Below, one piece after another: positions 55,005 to 63,402 of a stretch of DNA of 64,000 nt (its first letter is position 1; the number at the start of each line of letters is the position of its first letter). The stretch comes from Cognatilysobacter bugurensis. GTDB taxonomy: Bacteria; Pseudomonadota; Gammaproteobacteria; Xanthomonadales; Xanthomonadaceae. The notes beneath the pieces are model-generated. The model was not told where the DNA came from, searched no databases, and saw only the letters and a program-made list of their open reading frames with translations. The DNA lies in contig NZ_BMYD01000002.1 in NCBI RefSeq assembly GCF_014652095.1, positions 62,001 to 126,000 of the forward strand, written 5' to 3'. The translations under genes were made by a program, and so were the position numbers.

Positions 55005-55874
55005 ATGACTTCCCGTTATGGCGTGCTTTCGTTGTCTGCGGCGATCGCGCTCGGCGTTGCTACCGCATTTGTTCCCGGCACGGCGATCGCTGCCGGTGGT
55101 TCTGTGTCACCGCAGAGTCATAACGGTCTGAAGGTCATCGGACTGACGGCCGATCAGCGGTTGATTAGCTTCTACGAGCGGCAGCCGGGTTCCGCAACGA
55201 ACATCGGCTACGTCCGTGGCCTGAGCGGCGATCGCAAGATCATCGGCATCGACTACCGCGTGCAGAACGGCAAGCTGTACGGCGTGGGCAACGCCGGCGG
55301 CATCTACCTGATCAGCCCGACGACGGCCGCCGCCACCAAGGTGAGCCAGCTGACGGTCGCGCTGCAAGGCCGCGCCTTCGCGGCGGACTTCAATCCTGCC
55401 GCTGATCGCCTGCGGGTCGTGAGCGACACCGGGCAGAACCTGCGCCACGACGTCAACCCGGGCGGCGCTACGATCGTCGATGGCCGCCTGAGCTATATGC
55501 CGGGCGTCGACGCGCTCGGCATCACCGGGGCTGCATACACGAACAACGACCTCAACGCCTCGACGGCCACGACCCTGTTCGACATCGACTTCAAGCTGGA
55601 CCAGGTCGTGCTGCAGTCGCCGGCGAACGCCGGCACGCTGGCCGGGACCGGCAAGCTCAGCTTTGATATCGCGAGCTGCACGGGCTTCGACGCCTACAGC
55701 ACCGTCCGCAATGGCATGACGGTGAAGAACGAGGGCTATGCTGCGCTGCGGTCCAGCAGCGGCACCACGCGTTTCTACAAGGTGGATTTGCTGACCGGTA
55801 AGACGTATGCGCGCGGCACCTTCGCGGGTGAAAACACGCCGGTCGATATCGCGATTCCGCTCAATCAGCTTTGA
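55005..55874 (+). CDS. Secreted DUF4394 protein
   Basis: 289 residues, exported by a signal peptide (cleavage near GTAIAA, residue 29). The DUF4394 domain covers most of the mature part: NGLKVIGLTADQRLISF, GYVRGLSGDRKIIGIDYRVQNGKLYGVG, and AADFNPAADRLRVVSDTGQNLRHD. It is probably a beta-propeller-like secreted protein of unknown role. The ATG at 55005 follows an excellent ribosome site (AAGGAG at 54991-54996), although the frame is open further upstream. A terminator is 8 bases after the stop. Confidence 0.9.
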   Translation: MTSRYGVLSLSAAIALGVATAFVPGTAIAAGGSVSPQSHNGLKVIGLTADQRLISFYERQPGSATNIGYVRGLSGDRKIIGIDYRVQNGKLYGVGNAGGIYLISPTTAAATKVSQLTVALQGRAFAADFNPAADRLRVVSDTGQNLRHDVNPGGATIVDGRLSYMPGVDALGITGAAYTNNDLNASTATTLFDIDFKLDQVVLQSPANAGTLAGTGKLSFDIASCTGFDAYSTVRNGMTVKNEGYAALRSSSGTTRFYKVDLLTGKTYARGTFAGENTPVDIAIPLNQL

Positions 55875-55881
55875 CGAGCAG

Positions 55882-55914
55882 CGCAGCGTTCGGCGTGTGC
55901 CGGGCGCTGCGTTT
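55882..55914 (+). terminator. Intrinsic terminator of the DUF4394 gene
   Basis: CGCAGCG pairs with CGCTGCG, with an inner GGC/GCC pair, followed by TTTT. Confidence 0.82.
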
Positions 55915-56059
55915 TGGTGTAGGCCGCGCGGCAAGACTCGCCGCGCAAGCCTGGCTTTTCGATGTCGATCGCACCGGATGCGCCGCTGGCCACGCTCGCA
56001 GACCCCGCGGTCGCATTTACTTAACTGCTCTCGCCGACCCCAATCGCCACTTAAGTCAT

Positions 56060-56150
56060 GCCGGGTCAGATTCGCTTTCGCCGATGTTCGCGAAGTGCGG
56101 TTATCGACCGATAGCGTCGTCAGGCTCGCTTTAAGCGAGCCCGACCCGGC
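56060..56150. repeat. REP pair with nested palindrome
   Basis: GCCGGGTC (56060-56067) pairs with GACCCGGC (56143-56150). Inside is a perfect 9-bp inverted repeat GGCTCGCTT/AAGCGAGCC (56123-56141) with a one-base loop. The left part reads CGGGTCAGATTCGCTT, like other REP cores. Confidence 0.8.
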
Positions 56151-56190
56151 GTCGTTACCGACCACCCCAAGCACGAAGCGCTAGGCGCTT

Positions 56191-57081
56191 TCACGCTGCG
56201 CCGCGTGCCGCGTCAGGCATCCACGCGGACTGTCCGGAGCGCATCGCTGCGCGCACGCGGCGTGTCCACGCGACGGCAACGATCGCCAGCAGGCCCGCCA
56301 ACAGCCACATCGTTGGATGCGGCCCCTGCGGCGTGACGAGCAGCGTTGGCGTGTTGCCGAGCGCGTGGCCCCCGACGGCCAGCCACAGGTTGCCCGTAGC
56401 GGCATAGACACACGCGAACACGAGGCCGACGAAGAGCAGCATCAGCAGCGTGCTTGCCAAGGCGCTGCCATCGAGGCCCCGCGACAGCAACACCGGCACG
56501 TGCAGCGCCGCGAACCAAGCCTGCGACAGCAGCAGCCCCAACACCCACGCGATCCGCGCAGAGGCGACGCTGCGCAGCCGCAGCACGACCTGCGGCCACA
56601 GGTAACCGCGGAACACCGTTTCTTCGACGAGCGCGACACCCAGCAGCTGCGCGAGCACCGGACCGAGCGCCACACCGGCTCCGGCCGCCCAGGCCGGAGC
56701 GGGAGTCAGCGCGGTCCCGTTCGCGAGCGACCACGCAAGCGTGCCCGCGTGCATCAGCGCCCAAAGCGCAACGGTGCTGATCAGCGCGGGCACGATGGCC
56801 CGCGGCCGCCAGCCGACGTCGAGCGGCGTTTGTCGGCCCGGGCCGAACACGATCGCCAGCTGCACGACCCCAAGGCCAACGGCGGTGGTCAGCGTGACCG
56901 ACAGCCAACCGCCTGTCGCACCCTGCAGCTCGCGCAGCGCGTGCAGTGGGAACAGCGGCGATGCGACCCACAGCGCAGCTGTACAGCACCACAGCCCCAG
57001 CAGCACCATCGCGCGGGTCGGCGAGCGGTGCAGCTGCGCAGGCGTATCAGGATGGGGCCGCGGCGACGACGGAGTGTCCAT
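56191..57081 (-). CDS. CPBP-family intramembrane metalloprotease
   Basis: 296 residues with about eight hydrophobic helices, inner membrane. The CAAX protease/bacteriocin-processing (CPBP, Abi) motifs are all present: EETVFRG with Glu153, Glu154 and Arg158; FAALHVP with His194; and GGHALGN with His239. Substrates of most bacterial members are unknown; some process bacteriocins or confer self-immunity, but no peptide gene is near. The gene stands alone. Confidence 0.92.
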   Translation of the reverse strand: MDTPSSPRPHPDTPAQLHRSPTRAMVLLGLWCCTAALWVASPLFPLHALRELQGATGGWLSVTLTTAVGLGVVQLAIVFGPGRQTPLDVGWRPRAIVPALISTVALWALMHAGTLAWSLANGTALTPAPAWAAGAGVALGPVLAQLLGVALVEETVFRGYLWPQVVLRLRSVASARIAWVLGLLLSQAWFAALHVPVLLSRGLDGSALASTLLMLLFVGLVFACVYAATGNLWLAVGGHALGNTPTLLVTPQGPHPTMWLLAGLLAIVAVAWTRRVRAAMRSGQSAWMPDAARGAA

Positions 57082-57348
57082 GCCGCCAGCATGATGCGCG
57101 GCCCCGCAATGCGCTTGGGCCTGTGGTCGGGGTGACGAACGGCAGGCATTTCAGACGGCCCCACTGCGACCTGCCGCGCATGAATAGCAGCACCGGCCAA
57201 CTAGCCATCTCAGGTTTAGTTCTTCGGGAATCCAACCTGCCCTTACGCTGCCAGGCATCAAAATTGCGACCGGGCTCGTTGCCGCGCACCGCTTGCGCGA
57301 GCAAGATGCACACGGGGTCTTGGCCATTTTCGGCCGAGAAGAGGTTTT

Positions 57349-58491
57349 ATGTCTGCAGTCGTACGAGATCGCTCGCTGGGCAAGGCCGGGTACTGGGCAA
57401 AGGCCGCGCACGCGATGAGCCGCGCCTTGCCTTCAGGCGCAACGTTGGCAGCGCTGCTTGCCGCGTCGCCGGCCTGGGCCGCCGAGCCGCAGTTCGATTT
57501 TCTGTTGTTCCCGGCGGTGAGCTGGCACGAAACCGACGTCGGGAGCGGCTCCCCGGGCTCGGCCAGTGGCTTTGCCGCGACGCTCGACCTGTTTGCGACC
57601 GTCGAGTCCGAACGCGTCCGGTTCCTGGGCGAGTGGTTCCTGACGGAGAACTCGAAAGAGATCCAGCGCCTGCAGCTGGGCTGGCGCTTTTCGGGCGGCG
57701 ATACCCTGTGGGCGGGCCGGTTCCACACGCCGATCGGCTACTGGAACACCGCCTACCACCACGGCACTTATCTGCAGACCAGCATCTCGCGGCCCGGGAT
57801 TGAAGAGTTCGAGGGCGGTCACGGTCCGTTGCCGACGCACTTCACCGGCCTGCTGTGGGAAGGCAGCGCCGAGCTCGCCACGGGCGCCATGCACTACTCG
57901 CTTGCAGCAGGCCTGGGGCCGCGGCTGGCAGATCGCCTCGATGCGCACGACGTAGCGCATCCCGACTCCGGCCATGGCAGCGGCGCGATCGTGAACGTGA
58001 ACTGGCGACCGGCCCTGTTCGTTTCCGACCAGGTGGGAATGTTTCTCGGCAGCACCCGGCTGCGCGGGCACGCCGACGGCCATGCGCATGACCACGCCCC
58101 CGCGGGCGAGCATACGTTCGAGCAGCACATCGCCGGCGCCTACACGAACTGGACCCGCGGTCCGTTGCGCATCACGTCCACGCTGGCCCATGTGCGTGGC
58201 TCGTTCGAGCACGGCGGACCGAGCGAATCCTTCAGCACGGCCTACGTGCAGGTGGAATGGTCCGCATCGCAGCGGCTGACGCCTTATGCGCGCGTCGAGG
58301 ACAGCCACGGCGTCGATCCCGACGCACCGTTCCTTGGGCGGTTCCGCGGCTTCGTCACCGAGCGCAACCTGATCGGCCTGCGCGTCGATCTGACACCCCG
58401 TCAGGCCCTGACCGCCGAACTCTCGCATTTCGACACGCTCGGCGGCCGCGGTGATCGCCTTGCGCTGCAATGGAGCGCGTACTTCCCATGA
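57349..58491 (+). CDS. Predicted outer-membrane beta-barrel protein
   Basis: 380 residues; the signal peptide is clearest if translation begins at the internal ATG 57418 (MSRALPSGATLAALLAASPAWA). The mature part has alternating strands rich in aromatic and polar residues (QFDFLLFPAVSWHETDV, DTLWAGRFHTPIGYWNTAYHHGTYLQTS) and ends in an aromatic-terminated strand, LALQWSAYFP, as in outer-membrane barrels. A His-rich loop (HADGHAHDHAP at about 243-253) could bind metal. Its stop overlaps the next gene by 4 bases, placing it in a three-gene operon with a binding-protein-like gene and a GGDEF-EAL gene. Confidence 0.8.
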   Translation: MSAVVRDRSLGKAGYWAKAAHAMSRALPSGATLAALLAASPAWAAEPQFDFLLFPAVSWHETDVGSGSPGSASGFAATLDLFATVESERVRFLGEWFLTENSKEIQRLQLGWRFSGGDTLWAGRFHTPIGYWNTAYHHGTYLQTSISRPGIEEFEGGHGPLPTHFTGLLWEGSAELATGAMHYSLAAGLGPRLADRLDAHDVAHPDSGHGSGAIVNVNWRPALFVSDQVGMFLGSTRLRGHADGHAHDHAPAGEHTFEQHIAGAYTNWTRGPLRITSTLAHVRGSFEHGGPSESFSTAYVQVEWSASQRLTPYARVEDSHGVDPDAPFLGRFRGFVTERNLIGLRVDLTPRQALTAELSHFDTLGGRGDRLALQWSAYFP

Positions 58492-58943
58492 AGCGCGCGG
58501 TCACCCTGCTGGTGTGGGCCCTGACGGTGGCTTCGCCGGCGGCCAGCGCCGCCGACGACGTCCAGACGCTCGTGGCGGTGGCCAGCGACCGCTCGCCGCT
58601 TGCCGGGCTCAAGCCGGCCGACCTGCGGCTTGCGTTCCTCGCGCTGCCGGTCGGCGAGGGCGGCGCACGCCCGCGACCGGTGATCAATCAGAGCAACCCT
58701 CTTCTCTACGAAGTGTTCCTGCAGAAGGTCGTGTTCCTTTCGTCGCAGCACTACCAGCGGCAGATGGTGTCGCACGTGTTCCAGCGCGGCGGCACGCGGC
58801 CGGCCGTGGTCGACGACGAGCGGCGCGTGGTCGAGTTGTTGCGTGAGGATCCGCAGCGAATCAGTTTCATGTGGGCAAAAGACGCCCAGCGGTATGAAGG
58901 TCTCAAAGTGGTACGGGTGCTGTGGCAGGGACCGGTTCGCTGA
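58488..58943 (+). CDS. Small periplasmic substrate-binding-like (PstS-type) protein
   Basis: 151 residues with a signal peptide (cleavage near ASA, residue 21). The rest resembles the short phosphate-binding-protein-like family that accompanies signalling proteins: VAVASDRSPLAGLKPADLRLAFL, RPRPVINQSNPLLYEVFLQKVV and a C-terminal SFMWAKDAQRYEGLKVVRVLW. The chain is only half a normal PstS, so it is probably a sensor accessory. It starts with a 4-base overlap on the porin and ends 22 bases into the GGDEF-EAL gene. Confidence 0.82.
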   Translation: MKRAVTLLVWALTVASPAASAADDVQTLVAVASDRSPLAGLKPADLRLAFLALPVGEGGARPRPVINQSNPLLYEVFLQKVVFLSSQHYQRQMVSHVFQRGGTRPAVVDDERRVVELLREDPQRISFMWAKDAQRYEGLKVVRVLWQGPVR

Positions 58944-61054
58944 CGCTGCACCCGCGCACGCTGCGCGGGCAGACCCTGCTGGCCGTGTTCGGCGTCCATG
59001 CGCTGATCATTCCGCTGTTTTTCGGCGGGCTGGTGTTCTTCGTCAACCAGGCGTTCACCGCGCAGTTCGTCAATCAGATCCGCTCCGAGACGCGGTTGTT
59101 CGCGTCGTTGATCCCGAGCGATTTCGATCAGGATGCGGCGCGCGAGATCTTCTACGCCAGCGCGGCAGGCAGCACGCTGCTGTCGGTCGAGATCCTGTCC
59201 AAAGACGGCGATGTCCGTTGGACCTTCGAATCTCCGATGGTGAGCAACGCGCCGCCCGCATTCCAGGAGGATTTCCTGTTCGGCGGGCACGGCGACGACG
59301 TGTACTTCATCGCGACGCCACTGCTCGATGCCGACGGCGAGCCGGCCGCGCAGTTGAGGCTCGCATTCGACGAGACACCGACACTCGAGCAGATCGCGAT
59401 CGTCAACCGCCGTGCCGCACTGCTGACGCTCGGCTATCTGGTGCTGACGCTGCTGCTCGCGGCCTACTGGATCGGTCGCCTCAACCGGCCCATGCGGGCA
59501 CTCGGCCTCGCATCCCGGCGCGTGGCTTCGGGTGAGTTTCGCGAAGCGATCGAGGTGCGCACGCACCTGCCGGAAATTCTGTCGCTGGCGAGCGACATCA
59601 ACCACATGCGTGCGGAGCTGCTCAGAAACACCGACGAGATGCAGCACATGGCGATGCACGACGGCCTGACCGGACTGCCGAATCGAGCACTGCTGACCGA
59701 TCGCGTGCTGCAGGCTATGGCGCATGCCCAGCGGGACGATCAGTCGTTCGCATTGCTGTTCATGGACCTCGACCACTTCAAGGAAATCAACGACACCTTG
59801 GGGCATGGGGTCGGCGATCAGGTGCTGCGACAGATACCAGGCCGCATCCAGCCGCTGCTGCGCGCAGGGGACACGATGGCCCGGCTGGGAGGCGACGAGT
59901 TTGCCTTCGTGCTGCAGGACGCCGATGCGAACACCGCCGTTGCGATCGTGGAGCGGCTCGTGGGGGAGATGAAATCGCCGTTCGAGGTGCAGGGACAGCA
60001 ACTGCATGTTGGCCAGAGCATCGGCATTGCGATCTTCCCGGAGCACGCGCGGCAATTCGACGAGTTGCTGCGAGAGGCCGATGTTGCGATGTATGCGGCC
60101 AAAGTCGCGCGCCGGCCGTACGCGGTGTTCTCACCGGACATCGATCCGCACAGCCGTGAACGCCTCGAGCTGGTCAATGAACTTCGACGCGACATCGAGC
60201 GCGGGCGGCTTCGGGTGCACTACCAGCCACAGGTGGAGATCGGCAGCGGCAGGCTGGTGGGGATCGAAGCACTGGTGCGCTGGCACCCGGACCAACGCGA
60301 ACCGAGCGCGCCCGACGAGTTCATCCCGATCGCCGAACGTCTCGGCCTGATGGATGCGCTGACCCGCCTCGTCGTGCGCCAGTCTTTTACAGACTTTGCC
60401 GGCGCGTCGGAACTGCGGGGCACGACGCTCAGCATCAACCTCAGCGCCAGCAACCTGCGCGACCCCACGCTGCCCGGCTATTTCGCCGACATGCTGCGGG
60501 AGTTCCGGCTGGATGCGTCGCAGGTGGTGCTCGAGGTGACCGAGCACGAGTGCATCGTCGAGGCCACCAACGCGCTCGAGCAACTTGCGGCGCTGCGCGC
60601 AGCCGGCTTTGGCCTCGCGATCGATGATTTCGGCAAGGGCCACGCGTCGTTCAACTATCTCAAACACCTGCCTGCCACCGAACTCAAGATCGATCGCTCA
60701 TTCGTTGCCGACATGGCGCATGACCGGCACGACCATTCGCTTGTGGCGGCAATCGTCGCGCTGGCCCGGGACCTCGGGCTGCGTGTCGTGGCCGAGGGCG
60801 TTCCCGATGGCACCGCGCTGGATTTGCTGCGCAAGCTCGGCTGCGACCGAGCGCAGGGCTTTTACATCGCCAGACCGATGCCGATGGATGACCTGCTCGC
60901 AATGCTGGCGCCACGACATGCTGAAGACGGTGGTCCGCTGTTGCCCGCTAGTCGTGCGTTGGGGGCGAGCGAGTCTGGAGGCGGGCTCGGGATTCGAACA
61001 GAGGCGAGAGCGACTGTGGCTACAGAGCACGATAACGGAGCTGGGTTCACTTAA
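58922..61054 (+). CDS. Membrane GGDEF-EAL c-di-GMP signalling protein
   Basis: 710 residues. Two transmembrane helices (about 18-42 and 160-185) flank a periplasmic sensor region, then a HAMP-like segment (about 186-240), GGDEF (about 245-405) and EAL (about 415-665). The GGDEF motif LGGDEFAF is intact, suggesting cyclase activity; the EAL domain has EAL in VGIEALVRW and a conserved DDFGKGHAS, suggesting phosphodiesterase activity. Which dominates is unclear. The start is GTG at 58922, overlapping the upstream gene by 22 bases. The last eight codons and stop lie inside a REP element. The periplasmic sensor probably receives input from the two co-transcribed genes. Confidence 0.93.
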   Translation: MAGTGSLTLHPRTLRGQTLLAVFGVHALIIPLFFGGLVFFVNQAFTAQFVNQIRSETRLFASLIPSDFDQDAAREIFYASAAGSTLLSVEILSKDGDVRWTFESPMVSNAPPAFQEDFLFGGHGDDVYFIATPLLDADGEPAAQLRLAFDETPTLEQIAIVNRRAALLTLGYLVLTLLLAAYWIGRLNRPMRALGLASRRVASGEFREAIEVRTHLPEILSLASDINHMRAELLRNTDEMQHMAMHDGLTGLPNRALLTDRVLQAMAHAQRDDQSFALLFMDLDHFKEINDTLGHGVGDQVLRQIPGRIQPLLRAGDTMARLGGDEFAFVLQDADANTAVAIVERLVGEMKSPFEVQGQQLHVGQSIGIAIFPEHARQFDELLREADVAMYAAKVARRPYAVFSPDIDPHSRERLELVNELRRDIERGRLRVHYQPQVEIGSGRLVGIEALVRWHPDQREPSAPDEFIPIAERLGLMDALTRLVVRQSFTDFAGASELRGTTLSINLSASNLRDPTLPGYFADMLREFRLDASQVVLEVTEHECIVEATNALEQLAALRAAGFGLAIDDFGKGHASFNYLKHLPATELKIDRSFVADMAHDRHDHSLVAAIVALARDLGLRVVAEGVPDGTALDLLRKLGCDRAQGFYIARPMPMDDLLAMLAPRHAEDGGPLLPASRALGASESGGGLGIRTEARATVATEHDNGAGFT

Positions 61055-61101
61055 GCGCTCGTGCCGAGTCCGATTGCCAGCCAAACAACGCGGTCAGATT
61101 T
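61033..61101 (+). repeat. REP cores at the end of the GGDEF-EAL gene
   Basis: AACGGAGCTGGGTTCACTT at about 61034-61052 carries the gene's stop codon, with CGGTCAGATTTG at 61091-61101. The downstream AAGCGCTCGTGCCGAGTCC matches the region after other REP cores. Confidence 0.75.
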
Positions 61102-61118
61102 GCCCCGAATGAAAAAAA

Positions 61119-61306
61119 GGGGTCAGGTTCATTTGCTCGGATGAGCGCAACCTCGCCGCGTGGCAGGTCGCCTTCTCGGTCTGACTTCGACAGCCCGGCC
61201 GGTCAGTGTTGTGTTCTGCCGCCAGAACCGCTTCGATGCCCAGGGCCACTTCCGCTTCGCCATCAGCCAACGCCGCCCACTGCGTCGAGGATGAGCCTGA
61301 CCCTGT
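61119..61306 (-). mobile_element. MITE-like internal-deletion derivative of a RAYT unit
   Basis: The ends are GGGGTCAGGTTCATTT (61119-61134) and inverse GAGCCTGACCC (61294-61304). Between them the left half matches the RAYT 3' coding end (CGGTCTGACTTCGACAGCCC, as near 38310) and the right half matches the sequence outside the RAYT start codon (as near 39020-39050). The coding middle is gone. This is what a non-autonomous element mobilised by a RAYT would look like, at about 190 bp. Confidence 0.72.
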
Positions 61307-61324
61307 TGGTCTCTAAAGTGCGAG

Positions 61325-61825
61325 CTATTCGCCCCAACGCTTGAGCTCTTGTCCGTCCACCGGCTTCCGGGCCCATTTGGCGATCTGGATCGCCTCGGCG
61401 TCCAGGTTCGAGCGCAGTTGCGCGCATGCGGTGACCATGGCGTCCGTCTGGAATCGCACGTTGTCGGTGAACGCCGCCACTTTGTTTCCGTCCTGGTACA
61501 GCGCGCCTTCGAATCGAAGCTGCGCGTCGTGTCCGAGGAACCCGTTTCCGGAAAGCGACATGCCGACCAGCCGCACGTGCAGGGAGCGGCCTGCAGGCGT
61601 CGGTACCTTGCCTGGGGCGATCGCGCCGTTTTCCTTGTGAAGCGCGAGCTTCAGCATTTCGCCGAAGGTTTTGCGGAACGGGCAGTCTGAGAAGCCCTCG
61701 CTGATCTTTACGTCGGGCGCGACCTCGAGTTCAGGCGCGACGTACAGCGGTTCTTTCGCGGAGGCCAACGCAGGCAGTGTGGCGGCAAGGACGATGGTCA
61801 TTGCTCGGCATGCATGTCGGTTCAT
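61325..61825 (-). CDS. Hypothetical secreted protein
   Basis: 166 residues with a signal peptide from ATG 61825 (an alternative ATG is at 61801), cleavage near ALASA. The mature domain has a cysteine pair (SDCPFRKTF near residue 47 and MVTACAQLR near 132), a strand-rich middle (HVRLVGMSLSGNGFLGHDAQLRFEGALYQDG) and a helical end. Similar short domains sit in periplasmic proteins of unknown role. It is monocistronic, next to the RAYT-derived element. Confidence 0.75.
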   Translation of the reverse strand: MNRHACRAMTIVLAATLPALASAKEPLYVAPELEVAPDVKISEGFSDCPFRKTFGEMLKLALHKENGAIAPGKVPTPAGRSLHVRLVGMSLSGNGFLGHDAQLRFEGALYQDGNKVAAFTDNVRFQTDAMVTACAQLRSNLDAEAIQIAKWARKPVDGQELKRWGE

Positions 61826-62116
61826 CGGCCTGTTCGCTGGAGGATGGGCTGCGAGTCTAGCGAAGCAACCCACAGGCCGGTGCGTGCGCGGCTCTCGCGA
61901 TCCGTAGGTGGAAGTTGCTGTTAACGCCGCCGTCGCCACCCGGACGCGGGGCGATACCAGACGCTGCGCTCCGCTGTCCAGCGACGGTGTTTCAACGGTT
62001 CATAGGGCAGAGGCGATCCTTAGCGAAGACGAGGACGCGCTTGATGCGCGCACCGACGAGCTGGCAATAAGGCCGCCCCACCCCCACACCCACCGCCGCT
62101 AGCGACGGAGTTGGCA

Positions 62117-62371
62117 ATGGCTGAGTTATGGCACTACCTCTCAATCACGCTGCCGGTCGCGCTGGCGGTGTGGGCGCTGATCGAGTGGTGGCAGCGGCGC
62201 AAGCGCGTCCCGCAGGTCCGGCTCGAGCCGACGCTGGACGAGCCCAGGCGCGGGCCGCAGGCCGAGTGCCCCCACCCGCGCTTCAAGCCGGTCTATGTCC
62301 TGCGCGACGGCGCGTACGTCGCCACCGAAGAGATGCAGTGCGTGCAGTGCAGGCAGAAGATGAAGGCGTGA
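62117..62371 (+). CDS. Small membrane protein with a zinc-ribbon-like C-terminus
   Basis: 84 residues from the ATG at 62117 (a TTG at 62111 is less likely). One transmembrane helix (about 5-23, LSITLPVALAVWALIEWW) is followed by a basic segment and a tail with CPHPRF and CVQCRQK, a possible metal-binding site. No family is assigned. The start has a GGAG ribosome site. Confidence 0.65.
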   Translation: MAELWHYLSITLPVALAVWALIEWWQRRKRVPQVRLEPTLDEPRRGPQAECPHPRFKPVYVLRDGAYVATEEMQCVQCRQKMKA

Positions 62372-62629
62372 TGCGGCACAAAAGGCCAGAACTGCTTCAG
62401 TCGAGCTAACGGCCTGCGTCATCGCTTTCGCAGCACCGCGTTCGGCGGGGCGGGGCCGGTACGCGACGACGTCGGGCTATGGAGCGAGTCCTGCAGCACA
62501 TCACGCATCCCGGCGCTGGCTGCTTGGCTGACTGCGTCGTCATCGCAGAGGCCGGGGTCCGGTCGGCCCAAGGAAGCACGGCAGCCAGCTGAGCTTGCGT
62601 CCGGAGATGGGTCCTTCGCCGTCGATCGA

Positions 62630-63376
62630 CTACGTCGCCCACTCGCCGCCCATGGCCGCTCCCAAGGCCTGCTGCGCTTGCTCACAGGCCTGCACGTCAA
62701 ACCGGCGCATGAGCGCGTCGAAGCCGCGCGTGGGGTCGGGCGCATAGGTCTCGCCCGTCGGAGCGCATTCGCGGATGCGGTCGAGGCGGAACTGGCGGAA
62801 GTCGCCGCGCAGCCGGCACCAGCCGGCCAGCGTCCACGACCCGCCCCAGAACAGCACGCACAGCGGCTCGATGACGCGCGTGGTTTCTTCGTCGCCGGCG
62901 CGCACGTAGCGCACGCGCAGCAGCGAACGTTCGGCAATGGCGAGGTTGAACCGGTCGAGGCTGGCGGAGAATGCGGCGCTGCGTTCTCCGCGACCGCCCG
63001 GCGCGAGGATCGCGATGCGGCGGGCGCGCGCGTAGACCTCCGGCGGCACCACGGCTTCGATCTTGAGGAGCGCGCGCATCGACGCATCGCCCAGTCGGCC
63101 ACCCGCGAATGCACGCGCGAAGCGGATGCCGACGATCAGCGCCTCCAGTTCTTCCGCGTCGAACGCGAGCGGCGGCAGGTCGGCGCCCTTGCGCAGCATG
63201 TAGCCGACGCCGGGCTCGCCTTCGATGGGAATGCCCGAGCGTTGCAGGTCGGCGACGTCGCGATAGACAGTGCGCAGCGAGACACCGAGGTCGTCGGCGA
63301 GCACACGCGCGGGGACGGCGCGACGCCGCCCCCGCAGGGCATTGACGAGAAGGAACAGCCGGTCGGCTCGACGCAT
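62630..63376 (-). CDS. WYL-domain transcriptional regulator (YafY/DeoR-like)
   Basis: 248 residues. The N-terminal winged helix (about 1-60, LADDLGVSLRTVYRDVADLQ) binds DNA; the WYL-type ligand domain follows at about 140-200 with variants of the usual motif (LFWGGSWTLAGWCRLRGDFRQFRLDRI). Such regulators sense a ligand and often control the neighbouring gene. The adjacent gene is a glutathione S-transferase on the same strand, ending 26 bases upstream of the regulator start, so regulator and GST may be co-transcribed or the regulator may act on it. Confidence 0.92.
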   Translation of the reverse strand: MRRADRLFLLVNALRGRRRAVPARVLADDLGVSLRTVYRDVADLQRSGIPIEGEPGVGYMLRKGADLPPLAFDAEELEALIVGIRFARAFAGGRLGDASMRALLKIEAVVPPEVYARARRIAILAPGGRGERSAAFSASLDRFNLAIAERSLLRVRYVRAGDEETTRVIEPLCVLFWGGSWTLAGWCRLRGDFRQFRLDRIRECAPTGETYAPDPTRGFDALMRRFDVQACEQAQQALGAAMGGEWAT

Positions 63377-63402
63377 CGCCGCAGTCTATCGGGCGGCCGA
63401 GC

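Larger units (their letters stand above)
55875..56190. other. Intergenic region with terminator and REP hairpins
   Basis: No gene. It holds the DUF4394 terminator (55882-55914) and a paired REP-like structure (56060-56150). Confidence 0.55.

Noticed and set aside
60980-61010. tRNA-like GGATTCGAA motif near the end of the GGDEF-EAL gene
   Set aside because: The flanking bases cannot form a T-stem or acceptor stem on either strand.
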